Positions 51,698-60,871 of a stretch of 64,000 nucleotides of DNA are shown piece by piece; the stretch's first letter is position 1; the number at the start of each line of letters is the position of its first letter. Both the position numbers and the translations under genes were made by a program. The notes beneath the pieces were generated by a model. The model ran no database searches. It had not been told where the DNA came from and was given only the letters and a program-made list of their open reading frames with translations. The stretch is from Halorussus salinus (GTDB lineage: Archaea > Halobacteriota > Halobacteria > Halobacteriales > Haladaptataceae): contig NZ_ML974129.1 of NCBI RefSeq assembly GCF_004765815.2, forward strand, positions 161,528 to 225,527. Direction: 5' to 3'.

Positions 51698-52498
51698 ATG
51701 AACGAACCCGGAGTTCACTCGTTGCTGGACCAGCGGACCCTCCGCCGCCGGGTCGAGGAGGGACGACTCCCGGACTGGGCGGTCGCCCACTACGAGCATT
51801 TCCGCGCGGGCCTCCTCGGCGAGCGCAACGGGACGCCGTTCCCCTGCTACTTCGGCGTCGAGATGGAACGCGAGGGCGACGGACTGTACACGTTCTGCGA
51901 CTCCACCACCGACCCCGAGTCGCTGTTCGCGCTCGGCGAGGTCCTCTTAGAGTACCTCGATACCTACGAGGAGTACGCCGAGCGCGCGCCGCTGACCGTC
52001 TTCGTCCGCCCGACGGACGACGACCCGACCGAAGCCGAGTACCACGAACGGCTCTGGCACCTCCTCCAGTTCCTCCACGTCCACGACTCCGAACCGTGGC
52101 CCGACGAGGTGCCGACCGACCCCGACGACCCCTACTGGGAGTTCTGCTTCGGCGGCGAACCGATGTTCCCGACGTGTCGCGCGCCGTTCTACGACGACCG
52201 GAAGAGCCGCTACTGCCCGGTTGGACTCGAAATCACGTTCCAACCCCGGACGCTGTTCGAGGGCCTGACCGCCGACGACGAAGTGGGCCAGCGCGCCCGC
52301 GAGGTGATTCAGGACCGGATGGAGGAGTACGACGGCGTCTGTCCCCACGCCGACCTCGGCGACTGGGGCGTCGCGGGCGACCGCGAGTGGAAACAGTACC
52401 TCTTCTCGGCCGACGACGCCCAATCCCCGGACGAGTGCCCGATTCGAGTCACGCGCGAACATCCGAAGGCGGACCCGGAGCTACTGGTCGGCGCATGA
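51698..52498 (+). CDS. YqcI/YcgG family protein
   Basis: The 266-residue protein has [28 protein letters not shown] and a long conserved segment [27 protein letters not shown], typical of the YqcI/YcgG family. It shows several conserved Cys (50, 67, 149, 159, 172) that could bind a metal or heme-like group, though the family's function is unknown. Its stop overlaps the start of the isochorismatase-like gene (ATGA), so the pair is translationally coupled. Confidence 0.85.
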   Translation: MNEPGVHSLLDQRTLRRRVEEGRLPDWAVAHYEHFRAGLLGERNGTPFPCYFGVEMEREGDGLYTFCDSTTDPESLFALGEVLLEYLDTYEEYAERAPLTVFVRPTDDDPTEAEYHERLWHLLQFLHVHDSEPWPDEVPTDPDDPYWEFCFGGEPMFPTCRAPFYDDRKSRYCPVGLEITFQPRTLFEGLTADDEVGQRAREVIQDRMEEYDGVCPHADLGDWGVAGDREWKQYLFSADDAQSPDECPIRVTREHPKADPELLVGA

Positions 52499-53070
52499 GC
52501 CTCGACCTCCCGCCGAACGCCGTCCTCCTGCTAATCGACTTCCAGCGCGGGTTCGACGACCCCGGTTGGGGCGAGCGCAACAACCCCGACGCCGAGGAGC
52601 GTGCCCGCGACCTGCTGGCCGCGTGGCGACGCGACGACCGGCCGGTGGTTCACGTTCGGCACTCCTCGACCGAATCCGACTCCCCGCTCCGGCCCGAGAG
52701 CGAGGGCTTCACGTTTCTGTCCGGACTCGCCCCCGACGAATCCCGCCCCGGCGAAATCGAGATCGTCAAGCGGGTCAACGGCGCGTTCGTCGGCACCGAC
52801 TTGGAGTCGTGGCTCCGCGAGCGCGACCTCGAAACGCTCGTCGTCGCGGGCCTGACGACCGACCACTGCGTCTCGACCACGACCCGGATGGCCGAGAACC
52901 GCGGGTTCGACCCGGTAGTCGTCGCGGATGCGACCGCCACCTTCGACCGCGAAGCGCCCGACGGCACCTCGATTCCGGCCGCGCAGAACCACCGCGTCGC
53001 GCTCGCGCAGTTGCAGGGCGAGTTCGCTCGCGTCGCGGACGCCGAGGACGTGCTGGCCGCCTTCGACTGA
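52495..53070 (+). CDS. Isochorismatase-family cysteine hydrolase
   Basis: The 191-residue protein has the family triad: Asp15 (LLIDFQRGF), Lys92 (IVKRVNGAF) and Cys125 ([13 protein letters not shown]). The cis-peptide-type motif and overall length fit nicotinamidase/isochorismatase-like hydrolases; the substrate is not clear. It overlaps the YqcI/YcgG stop by four bases, hinting that both act on the same compound. Confidence 0.88.
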   Translation: MSLDLPPNAVLLLIDFQRGFDDPGWGERNNPDAEERARDLLAAWRRDDRPVVHVRHSSTESDSPLRPESEGFTFLSGLAPDESRPGEIEIVKRVNGAFVGTDLESWLRERDLETLVVAGLTTDHCVSTTTRMAENRGFDPVVVADATATFDREAPDGTSIPAAQNHRVALAQLQGEFARVADAEDVLAAFD

Positions 53071-53103
53071 ACTTCGCTTTCCTTACTCGTCGGCGACGCC
53101 GAC

Positions 53104-55104
53104 CTACTCGGCGAACTCCACGCCCCTGAACTCGAAGCGCGCGCCGCCCGCCTCGCTCTCGGTGACATCGACCGTCCAGTCGTAAGCGTCGGCGAGTCGC
53201 ACGACGTAGGTCAACCCGAGACCCAACCCGCCGCCGGACGAGTGGCCCGCCTCGAAGACGGCCTCGCGCTCGCTCTCGGGGATACCCGGCCCGTCGTCCT
53301 CGACGTAGAATCCGCCCGGCAGGTCGCCGAGACGGACGGTGACGCGCTCGCCAGCGTGTTCTATCGCGTTGCGAAACAGGTTCTCGAAAAGGTGCTGGAC
53401 CGGATTGCGGTCCCCGTAGATGCTTCGGGTCGCGTCCGCGTCGAGGGTCGCCTCGTCGGTGTCGAGTCTGCTCCACGCCTCCGCCGCCACGTCGGCGAGT
53501 CGGACCGTCTGCTGGGACTCGCCGACCTCGCTTCCCTTCGCAAGCACCAACAGCACGTCTATCATCTCCTCGATGCGGTCGAGTGCGTCGGCGACCTGCT
53601 CGACTGCGGCCCGGTCCTCGGCCTCTATCTGTCCGACGTAGATTTCGGCGACGTTCAGGGGGTTGCGGAGTTCGTGGGCGAGCATGCTGGCGAACCGGTC
53701 GAGGCGTTCGTTCGACCGCTCTAGCTCCGCGACCGTCTCGTTGAGGCGCTCCTCGTAGCGTTTCCGCTCGGTGATGTCGGTCATCACGACTTGCACCGCG
53801 GGTTCGTCGTCGTGAGTGATGGGGACGCTCGTGGTGATGGCGTGGCGGACCGCCCCGTCGGCGGCCCGGAGTTTCGTCTCGGTCGAGGAGACCGCCTCCC
53901 GCGTTTCGAGGACGGTGTGGAGGCGGTCGGCGGCCCCGGCCCTGTCGTCGTCGTGAATGAAGTCCAACAGCGAGGTGCCCACCACGTCGGATTCGTTCCG
54001 GAGGAGCGTGGCCGCGGCGTCGTTGGCCAGCGCGATGCGTCCGTCGGCGTCGCAGGTCACGATTGCCACGGGCGCGGCCTCCACGAGCCGCCGGTAGCGC
54101 TCGTGTTGCTCCTCGATTTTGCGCTCGTACTCCCGGCGCTCGGTCACGTCGCGGACGACGCCGATGCGCTCGTACTCGTCGTCTTCGAGCGACAGCAGGG
54201 CGAAGGTCGCCTCAGCGACGATGGTGTCGCCGTCGGCGGTCCGGAGTTCGGCTTCGAGAGTCGGAGCCTCACGCTCGCCCGCGACCTGTTCGCGCTCGAT
54301 TGCCCGCGCCCTCGCGGCCACGTCGTCGCTGACGACCGTCGAGACGCTCTCGCCGAGGAGGTCCTCGCGCTCGTAGCCCAGCATCTCGGCGTACGCCTCG
54401 TTGACCATCGTGAACCGACCCTCGGGGTCCACGGTGTACACGCCGTCGTTGACCGTCTCGATGATGCGCCGGTAGCGGCTGAGTTCTCGCTCGGTCTCGA
54501 CGCGCTCGGAGATGTCCACGAAGTACACCGACAGCCCCGTTTCGGAGGGGTAGGCGTTGATTTCGGCCCACACGTCGAGCGGTTCGTAGTAGAGGTCGAA
54601 ATCGACGGGCGATTGGGCCTCCATCGCCTCGTGGTACTTCTCCCAGATGATGTCGTCGGCGGCCTCCGGGAACTCGTCCCAGATGCGCTCGCCGAGGAGT
54701 TCCTCCTCGGAGCGTTGGAGTATCTCCTCGGCCTGCTCGTTGAGGTGGGTGAACCGCCACTCGTCGTCCAGCGCGTAGAAGGCGTCGGTGATGCGTTCGA
54801 CCACCTCGTCCCAGCGGTCGGTGCCGTCGTCGCACTCGGAGTCTCCGTCCCGGTCGGCACCCCCGTCGCGGTCGGTCGGGTCCGGCGAGGAGGTCAGCCA
54901 CCAGATGCGTTCGTCCTCGCCGATGCGTTTGGTCTCCAGTTCCCCGCGCGTGGCGAGTTCGGTCAGGTGGCGCTCGGCGCTCCGGTCCGGACAGTCGAGC
55001 GCGGCCGCGACTTCCCCCACCGTCAGCGGCGTGCCGGGGTCGGACTCCTCGAACACCCGGCGGGTCTCTGCTAACGTGACGCTCGGCTCTCCCGACGTAC
55101 CCAT
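53104..55104 (-). CDS. PAS-domain histidine kinase with N-terminal HTH
   Basis: The 666-residue protein starts with a winged-helix-like segment (about 8-70, LTVGEVAAALDCPDRSAERHL). Three PAS domains follow at about 100-205, 210-325 and 335-448. HisKA has His477 (MLAHELRNPLN). HATPase_c has N-box Asn579 (FRNAIEHA), G1 DDGPGIP at 603-609 and GGGLGLGLT. No membrane helices, so it is a cytosolic sensor. No response-regulator gene is adjacent. The HTH/PAS combination is typical for haloarchaea. The start is ATG 55104. Confidence 0.9.
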   Translation of the reverse strand: MGTSGEPSVTLAETRRVFEESDPGTPLTVGEVAAALDCPDRSAERHLTELATRGELETKRIGEDERIWWLTSSPDPTDRDGGADRDGDSECDDGTDRWDEVVERITDAFYALDDEWRFTHLNEQAEEILQRSEEELLGERIWDEFPEAADDIIWEKYHEAMEAQSPVDFDLYYEPLDVWAEINAYPSETGLSVYFVDISERVETERELSRYRRIIETVNDGVYTVDPEGRFTMVNEAYAEMLGYEREDLLGESVSTVVSDDVAARARAIEREQVAGEREAPTLEAELRTADGDTIVAEATFALLSLEDDEYERIGVVRDVTERREYERKIEEQHERYRRLVEAAPVAIVTCDADGRIALANDAAATLLRNESDVVGTSLLDFIHDDDRAGAADRLHTVLETREAVSSTETKLRAADGAVRHAITTSVPITHDDEPAVQVVMTDITERKRYEERLNETVAELERSNERLDRFASMLAHELRNPLNVAEIYVGQIEAEDRAAVEQVADALDRIEEMIDVLLVLAKGSEVGESQQTVRLADVAAEAWSRLDTDEATLDADATRSIYGDRNPVQHLFENLFRNAIEHAGERVTVRLGDLPGGFYVEDDGPGIPESEREAVFEAGHSSGGGLGLGLTYVVRLADAYDWTVDVTESEAGGARFEFRGVEFAE

Positions 55105-55248
55105 ACTGGTGTTACGACGCGGGGCCACTAAATGCTCCCGCGACGAATCGGTGGGTTCGACTCGACTTATCCTGACTCGACCGAGGACCCGACTTGTCTC
55201 GACTCGATTGGGACCCGACCCGAGACTTCGGTAGGCTTACGACGCGAC

Positions 55249-55261
55249 CGCAAGAATTGCC
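55249..55261. promoter_or_regulatory. Near-palindrome GCAA-GAA-TTGC before 3-hydroxyacyl-CoA dehydrogenase
   Basis: CGCAA-GAA-TTGCC ends five bases before the ATG at 55266. It matches CGCAA-N3-TTGCG (33961 and 59219) except the last base. Confidence 0.5.
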
Positions 55262-55265
55262 GGAC

Positions 55266-56126
55266 ATGGTACGCACGCTCGACAGCGTAGAGAGTATCGG
55301 CGTCGTCGGCGCAGGCACGATGGGCAGTGGCATCGCGCAGGTCGCGGCCCAATCGGGCTACGACGTGGTGATGCGCGACGTAGAGGAGGAGTTCGTCCAG
55401 AACGGCTTCGACTCCATCGAGGACAGTCTCGACCGCTTCGTCTCGAAGGACAAACTCTCCGAGGACGAGGCCGACCAGACCCTCGACCGCATCGCGGGCA
55501 CCACCGACCTCGCGGACCTCGCGGACTGCGACCTCGTCATCGAGGCCGCCGTCGAGGACATGGACATCAAGCAGGACATCTTCGCGGACTTGGACGACGC
55601 GATTCCCGAAGACGTAATCTTGGCCACCAACACCTCCACCCTCTCCATCACGACCATCGCCTCGGTGACCGACCGCGAGTCCCAAATCGTCGGTCTCCAC
55701 TTCATGAACCCCGTGCCGGTCATGACGGGCGTCGAGGTCGTCGTCGGCGAGAAGACCAGCGACGAGGTGGCCGACTTCGCGCACGACCTCGCGGAGGACC
55801 TCGGCAAGGAGACGTGGGAGTCCGACGACAAACCCGGCTTCGTCACCAACCGCATCCTGATGCCGTGGATAAACGAGGGCATCCGCGCGTTCGACGAGGG
55901 CGTCGCCACCAAGGAGGACATCGACACGGGGATGAAACTCGGCACGAACGTCCCGATGGGACCGCTCGAACTCGCCGACCACATCGGTCTCGACATCTGT
56001 CTCGACGCGAGCGAGACGCTTCACGAGGAGTTGGGCGACCGCTACAAACCGGCCTACCTCCTCAAGCGCAAGGTCGATGCGGGCGACCTCGGGAAGAAGA
56101 CCGGGACCGGATTCTACGAGTACTGA
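55266..56126 (+). CDS. 3-hydroxyacyl-CoA dehydrogenase
   Basis: The 286-residue NAD enzyme has the dinucleotide motif IGVVGAGTMGSGIAQVAAQSG at about 12-32. LHFMNPVPVM and PMGPLELADHIGLD mark the catalytic domain; the His of LHFMNP is the catalytic base. It oxidises 3-hydroxyacyl-CoA in beta-oxidation or butanoyl pathways. It is the stand-alone form, without a crotonase domain. The start is ATG 55266, preceded directly by the regulatory near-palindrome. Confidence 0.92.
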   Translation: MVRTLDSVESIGVVGAGTMGSGIAQVAAQSGYDVVMRDVEEEFVQNGFDSIEDSLDRFVSKDKLSEDEADQTLDRIAGTTDLADLADCDLVIEAAVEDMDIKQDIFADLDDAIPEDVILATNTSTLSITTIASVTDRESQIVGLHFMNPVPVMTGVEVVVGEKTSDEVADFAHDLAEDLGKETWESDDKPGFVTNRILMPWINEGIRAFDEGVATKEDIDTGMKLGTNVPMGPLELADHIGLDICLDASETLHEELGDRYKPAYLLKRKVDAGDLGKKTGTGFYEY

Positions 56127-56160
56127 CAACAACTAAGGGTTCGACCTTCGAGTCGGTCGC

Positions 56161-56967
56161 ATGGACGATTCTACAGCGTTCGAGTCGAGCGACGACCCGG
56201 ATACCGACGCCGACTGGGAAGGGCCGTACCGAGCTATTCTCGACGCCTGCCTCCCGGACTGCTTCTCGGTCGGCGACGGCGCGGCGACCGTCCCCCGAGC
56301 GAACGCCCTCGCGGGTCTCGGGGACTGGGAACCGGGAGACGAGGAGCCGTCGGACGACGACCCGCCGGACGACCCATCAGATGGCGACCCGCCGGACGCC
56401 GAGCGCGCCGCCGACCTCCTCGCGTCGCTCGACGCCGCTGGCGTGGTCGAGCGGGCGGGCGACTCGGTGGCCGTGCTGTTCGACCCCGACGACGAGCGCC
56501 CGCTGACGAGCGAGCGGTGGCGGGTCGCCGCCGACCTCCTCGCCGCGGAAATCGAACGCCTCGACGCCGAGGTGCTGTCCGACGAGGCTCCGGGCCACGA
56601 AGCGGAGATAGACGCGAAACTCCAGTCGGCCGCCGACGAGATTCGCGAGTTGGGTTCGGGCGAAGACGTGCCCGACCCCGACGACCTCGACGCCGAGGAG
56701 TCCGAACGATTCCGCCAACTCAGGCAGAAAATCGTCCACTACAAACAGCTTCAGGAGGCGAACACGGACCCGGTCGGTGCGCTCTCGCCGACTCTCACCG
56801 ACTGGACCGACCGACTCGGGGAACTGCCCGAGGACTCGACCGACGCACTCGGCGAGTTCGGAACCGCGGTCGAAGTCACCGCGGCGTTGCGGACGGCGGT
56901 CGAGGCCGACGACTCGGAGGCGGTTCGGGACCGGTACGAGCGACTGGCCGAACTCCTCGACGGGTAG
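56161..56967 (+). CDS. Acidic hypothetical protein
   Basis: The 268-residue protein is very acidic: residues 55-82 are an Asp/Pro/Glu-rich low-complexity stretch. Flanking helices include ADLLASLDAAGVVERAGDSVAVLF (winged-helix-like) and FRQLRQKIVHYKQLQEANTD (coiled coil). I do not recognise a family. It starts 34 bases after the dehydrogenase stop and may be co-transcribed. Its stop is one base from the convergent squalene-synthase stop. Confidence 0.7.
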   Translation: MDDSTAFESSDDPDTDADWEGPYRAILDACLPDCFSVGDGAATVPRANALAGLGDWEPGDEEPSDDDPPDDPSDGDPPDAERAADLLASLDAAGVVERAGDSVAVLFDPDDERPLTSERWRVAADLLAAEIERLDAEVLSDEAPGHEAEIDAKLQSAADEIRELGSGEDVPDPDDLDAEESERFRQLRQKIVHYKQLQEANTDPVGALSPTLTDWTDRLGELPEDSTDALGEFGTAVEVTAALRTAVEADDSEAVRDRYERLAELLDG

Positions 56968-56968
56968 C

Positions 56969-58051
56969 TCACGACGGCGAGAACGGTTCGTCTTCCAACT
57001 GCGAGCGCAGTTCGCCGATTCGCTCGCGCTCGACGTTGCCCGACTTGAACAGCTGAATCAGCCCCATCACCTCGGCGCGCGAGACCTTCACGCCGCCCTC
57101 CTCGACCACGTCCTCCGGTCGCTCCAGCAACTCGCGGCTGGTGCCGACCGCCAGCAGGAACGGGATGGCCCACGCCTCGACGGTGTTGCCCTGCGACTCG
57201 GGCAGTGCTTCGAGATATCGCTGGGCGTCGTCCATGTACTCCCGAGCGTGGCGGGTCACGCGCTGGATGACCCCCGCGACCGCGGTGTGGTTCTCCGGGT
57301 CGGTGACGTTCGCGGGACTGACGCCGTACTCCCGGAGCCACGCCGCCGGGAGGTAGACGTTGTTCTCCTCGCGGAAGTCGTCGGACACGTCCTTGGCGAC
57401 GTTGACCAGTTGGAGCAACAGCGCGAAGCCGCGGGCGTTGGCGCGCATGATTTCGGCGCGGCGGTCGTCCACGTCCTGTGCCAGCAGGTTCGTGATGAGT
57501 TCGCCGACCGTCCCGGCGGCGTACCAGCAGTACTCCTCTAACTCGTCGATGGTGCGGATTCGAAGCCCGCCGTCGTCGGCGTACCGGTCCACGAACTCCG
57601 CCATCCCCGTGACGAGTTCACTGACCGGCGGGTAGATGGCCGACTGGGCGTCCTCGCCCAGCGACCGGAAGGTGGCGACCACGCGGGGCGACTCGGCGAC
57701 GACGTTCCAGTCGGCCTCGTCGCCCACCTCGTCGGCGTCCACGCCCTCGGCGTTCTCGGGGAGCCACGGCTCGACCGCGCTTCGGAACTCCTCGATGTCG
57801 GTCTCGTCGTCGGGGTCGAGCGCGTCGTCGTAGCGTCCGAGGAGGCGCGACTGCTCGTCCGGCGGGATGTGACCGGCGTCCTCGACCGTATCGGCGACGC
57901 GACAGAGCAGATAGCCGACGCAGATGTAGGAGGCCATCGGCTCCTCCAGCACGTCGATAGTGATGGCGAACGTTCGGGAGACGCCCTGCACGGCGTCGAA
58001 ACACCAGTCGAGGTCGCCGTCGGGGCGTTCGGTAGGCGGCTCCGTGTCCAT
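56969..58051 (-). CDS. Squalene/phytoene synthase family enzyme
   Basis: The 360-residue isoprenoid synthase has the two Asp-rich motifs: DTVED at 54-58 and DVSDD at 221-225. It also has VSRTFAITIDVL and YLLCRVADTVEDA, more like squalene synthase than CrtB. It condenses two farnesyl (or geranylgeranyl) diphosphates; squalene is more likely. The start is ATG 58051 (MDTEPPTERP); upstream reading is promoter, with the TATA-like region around 58075-58100. Confidence 0.88.
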   Translation of the reverse strand: MDTEPPTERPDGDLDWCFDAVQGVSRTFAITIDVLEEPMASYICVGYLLCRVADTVEDAGHIPPDEQSRLLGRYDDALDPDDETDIEEFRSAVEPWLPENAEGVDADEVGDEADWNVVAESPRVVATFRSLGEDAQSAIYPPVSELVTGMAEFVDRYADDGGLRIRTIDELEEYCWYAAGTVGELITNLLAQDVDDRRAEIMRANARGFALLLQLVNVAKDVSDDFREENNVYLPAAWLREYGVSPANVTDPENHTAVAGVIQRVTRHAREYMDDAQRYLEALPESQGNTVEAWAIPFLLAVGTSRELLERPEDVVEEGGVKVSRAEVMGLIQLFKSGNVERERIGELRSQLEDEPFSPS

Positions 58052-58192
58052 TGACTTTTGGGTCCTAAGGACGCGAGATTGAAAAACTTGAGCAAATGCA
58101 GTAGCATTTACCGCCGCTCGGACGTGCGGGAGAGTCGTAGTCGAGCGACGACCGGCCCAACGCTTATTCTCGCGGGGAGCTTCGATTCGAAC

Positions 58193-58432
58193 ATGATTCC
58201 GACGCCGAGAGACGCCGCGAAGGTGCTGGTCGGCAAACCGCTCCGAGTTCAGAAGGACACGCTCAACGTCGCGTCGTTCGTCGCGCAGGCCGCACTCGCG
58301 CTCCGGAGGGGCAAGCCCAAGCGGGCCTTCCTGCTCCTCGGTGCGGCCAGCGTCGCGCCGAAGCACCCCGCCGCGTCGTGGCTGTTGCAGGGGGCTGTCA
58401 CCGCCAACGACGTTCGCAAGAAGTTGTTCTGA
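58193..58432 (+). CDS. Small basic hypothetical protein
   Basis: The 79-residue protein has a helical, partly amphipathic sequence with Arg/Lys (LRRGKPKRAFLLLGAASVAPKHPAASWLLQG). It is basic, unlike most neighbours. A TATA-like CGCTTATTCT lies about 30 bases upstream. It is divergent from squalene synthase and 20 bases upstream of GrpB. No family is recognised. Confidence 0.65.
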   Translation: MIPTPRDAAKVLVGKPLRVQKDTLNVASFVAQAALALRRGKPKRAFLLLGAASVAPKHPAASWLLQGAVTANDVRKKLF

Positions 58433-58452
58433 GTTCCAAGAGGAGCAACGCG

Positions 58453-58977
58453 ATGGTCGGACTGGAGCGCGGCACGGTTGAACTCAGCCCCTACTGCCCC
58501 GAGTGGAAGCGTCGCTACGAGGCGGAAGTCGAGCGCCTCCGCTCCGTCGCCAGCGACCGACTGCTCGACTTCGAGCACGTCGGGAGTACGGCCGTCGAGG
58601 GGTTAGCGGCCAAACCTGTCATCGACCTGCTGGCCGTCGTGGGGAGTTTGGATGAGGCGGCCGACCTCGTGACGACTCTCGAAGCCCACGGCTACGAGTA
58701 CCGGCCCGAGGACGGGGTGGCCGACCGACTGTTCTTTGCCAAGGGACCGCGGACGAACCGCACCCACTACCTCTCGCTTTGCGAGCGCGACAGCGAGTGC
58801 TACCGCGAGGCGATCGCCTTCCGGGACCACCTCCGGGCGAATGCTGAGGTAGCCGCGGAATACGAGGCCCGCAAGCGCGAACTGGCCGACGCCCATCCCG
58901 ACGACCGGGACGCCTACACCGCCGCGAAGACCGAGTTCGTCGAGCGCGTCCTCGCCGACGCGCTCGACCGCGAGTGA
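58453..58977 (+). CDS. GrpB/UPF0157 nucleotidyltransferase-fold protein
   Basis: The 174-residue protein has the GrpB signature: ELSPYCPEWKRRYEAEVERL, FEHVGSTAVEGLAAKPVIDLLAVV (nucleotidyltransferase-like GS...D.D pattern) and HYLSLCERDSECYREAIAFRDHLRAN. Catalytic function has not been settled for this family. The start is ATG 58453; the frame continuing upstream is the previous gene's shadow. Confidence 0.85.
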   Translation: MVGLERGTVELSPYCPEWKRRYEAEVERLRSVASDRLLDFEHVGSTAVEGLAAKPVIDLLAVVGSLDEAADLVTTLEAHGYEYRPEDGVADRLFFAKGPRTNRTHYLSLCERDSECYREAIAFRDHLRANAEVAAEYEARKRELADAHPDDRDAYTAAKTEFVERVLADALDRE

Positions 58978-58988
58978 TTTCCCGCTAG

Positions 58989-59165
58989 CCGAACTCTCCC
59001 TACGAACTCGGCCACGCGGGGTCGCGGGTCGTCTCGGCCGCCGACCCGCGCGCTGGGACCACCGAGCCAACGAACGGAGAACCGGCAACTGAGACCTGCC
59101 CGGTGTGCGGCGAGGCGGATTGCGGGAAACTATTCCACCTCCACCTCGCGCCGCCGTGGCGGTAG
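58989..59165 (+). other. Zinc-ribbon-like ORF without a start codon
   Basis: Between an in-frame TAG (58986-58988) and TAG (59163-59165) the frame reads YELGHAGSRVVSAADPRAG and then CPVCGEADCGKLFHLHLAPP, with a C-x2-C and C/H residues like a zinc knuckle. No ATG, GTG or TTG lies at its beginning. It may be a pseudogene remnant, or a gene whose start has been lost. The rest of the gap before 59219 shows nothing. Confidence 0.35.
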
Positions 59166-59218
59166 CGAGCGTCACGGCCGGGCCGCGCTTCGAAGGGAAA
59201 GCTAAAGGATAGCGTAGT

Positions 59219-59231
59219 CGCAACATTTGCG
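59219..59231. promoter_or_regulatory. CGCAA-N3-TTGCG palindrome before acyl-CoA dehydrogenase 2
   Basis: CGCAA-CAT-TTGCG ends one base before ATG 59233, exactly as at 33961-33973. A weak A-rich box (AAGCTAAAGGATA) precedes it. Confidence 0.6.
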
Positions 59232-59232
59232 C

Positions 59233-60381
59233 ATGGACTTCAGTCTCTCCGCCGAGCAGTCTCAGATACGCGACATGGTCGCGGAGTTCACGGACGAGGA
59301 GATAAAGCCTCGCGCCGACGAGATAGACGAGACCGACGAGTTCCCGCAGGACCTCGTGGACGAGATGGCCGAGTTGGGTCTGATGGGGATGCCCTTCCCC
59401 GAGGAGTACGGCGGGGCCGGACTCGACTACCACTCCTACGCCATCGGCCTCGAAGAGATTTCGCGGGGGTCGGGTGGTCTCGGCACCGTCGTCGCGGCCC
59501 ACACCAGCCTCGCGGGCAACATGCTCTACGAGTTCGGCGACGAGGAGCAGAAACAGGAGTATCTCACCCCGCTCAATCGCGGCGAGGACATCGGCGCGTT
59601 CGCGCTCTCGGAGGCTGGCGCGGGGTCGGACGTGCCCGCGATGGACACCACCGCGGAGTACGACGCCGACGCTGGCGAGTATGTCGTCAACGGCGGCAAG
59701 CTCTGGATTTCCAACGGCTCGGTCGCGGACACCGTGACGCTGTTCGCCAAGACCGACCCCGAAGCGGGCAACAAGGGTATCTCGTCGTTCGTCGTCCGGC
59801 CCGACGAGGACGACGGCTTCCACGTCGAGGGCACCGAGGACAAACTCGGCGACAAGGGCTGTCCGACCGCCGAACTCCGCTTCGACGACATGCGAATCCC
59901 GGAGGACCGCCTACTGGCCGAGGAGGGCCGCGGCTTCGTCCACGCGCTCAAGACGCTCAACGGCGGCCGTATCACCATCGCGGCGCGCTCGCTCGGCATC
60001 GCTCGTGCGGCGCTCGAAGACGCCCTCGAATACTCCCAAGACCGCGAGCAGTTCGACCAGCCCATCTCGGAGTTCCAGACCATCCAGCACAAACTGGCCG
60101 ACATGGACACCAAAGTTCAGGCCGCCAAGATGCTGATGCACCGCGCGGCCGACCGGAAGATGCGCGGCGAGGACTATATCAAGCAGGCCGCGCAGGCCAA
60201 ACTCTACGCCTCGGAAATCTCCCGCGAGGTCGCAAACGAGGGCATCCAGATTCACGGCGGCTACGGCTACACGAAGGACTTCCCGGCCGAACGCTACTAC
60301 CGCGACTCGAAGCTGAACGAAATCTACGAAGGCACTAGCGAGGTCCTGCGGAACACGATTGCGAACGAATTGCTGGACTGA
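59233..60381 (+). CDS. Acyl-CoA dehydrogenase (paralogue 2)
   Basis: The 382-residue FAD enzyme is paralogous to that at 33975. It has ALSEAGAGSDVPAMDT (flavin region), DREQFDQPISEFQTIQHKLADM, IHGGYGYTKDFPAERYYRD and the catalytic Glu in YEGTSEVLR. It should desaturate a saturated or branched acyl-CoA. The start is ATG 59233, one base after the CGCAA palindrome; an ATG-like codon six bases upstream lies inside the palindrome. It is a single gene. Confidence 0.92.
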   Translation: MDFSLSAEQSQIRDMVAEFTDEEIKPRADEIDETDEFPQDLVDEMAELGLMGMPFPEEYGGAGLDYHSYAIGLEEISRGSGGLGTVVAAHTSLAGNMLYEFGDEEQKQEYLTPLNRGEDIGAFALSEAGAGSDVPAMDTTAEYDADAGEYVVNGGKLWISNGSVADTVTLFAKTDPEAGNKGISSFVVRPDEDDGFHVEGTEDKLGDKGCPTAELRFDDMRIPEDRLLAEEGRGFVHALKTLNGGRITIAARSLGIARAALEDALEYSQDREQFDQPISEFQTIQHKLADMDTKVQAAKMLMHRAADRKMRGEDYIKQAAQAKLYASEISREVANEGIQIHGGYGYTKDFPAERYYRDSKLNEIYEGTSEVLRNTIANELLD

Positions 60382-60412
60382 TTCGGTGCGCTGGTAAGCT
60401 ATCCAGCGTCTC

Positions 60413-60811
60413 TCAGCCGTCGAGTTCGGCGACGAAGCGGTCTATCTCCTCGATGTCCACCAGCATGCAGTCGATGGAGTCCATCATGGCGTCCCAGTCG
60501 GTGCCCCCGGTGTCCCACTTGTCGGCCACGACGACGGCTTTCGGCGCGTCGAACTGCCTGAAATCACCCATCTCGGCGTAGGCTCGGCGCATGTGGTTGA
60601 TGTAGGTACTCCGGTTCGAGGAGCGCGAGGTCTCTTTGACCTCGACGTAGCCCTTCCGGAGGTCGTGGTCGTCCAGTAGCACGCAGTCCACTTTCCACCG
60701 ATTGCCGGATTTCCCGACCTCGTACTGCTTTTCGCAGGCGTAGCCCGTCGCGTCGGCCAGCGTCTCCCGGACGTGGCGCTCGAAGTCGTCGTAGCCGTCG
60801 TCCGCCGTCAT
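60413..60811 (-). CDS. PD-(D/E)xK nuclease-fold protein
   Basis: The 132-residue protein has the core of a restriction-endonuclease-like fold: WKVDCVLLDDHDLRKGYVEVKET, with an Asp at about 40 and the Glu-x-Lys of EVK at about 57-59, followed by helix TYINHMRRAYAEMGDF. Nuclease activity is likely but the partner or target is unknown. It is short and soluble, convergent with acyl-CoA dehydrogenase 2. Confidence 0.72.
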   Translation of the reverse strand: MTADDGYDDFERHVRETLADATGYACEKQYEVGKSGNRWKVDCVLLDDHDLRKGYVEVKETSRSSNRSTYINHMRRAYAEMGDFRQFDAPKAVVVADKWDTGGTDWDAMMDSIDCMLVDIEEIDRFVAELDG

Positions 60812-60871
60812 GACGCGGGCTACTCGGGGCCGGGTGGTTAAGGCTGTGCATCGCGCGAGGCGTCTCGCCGA

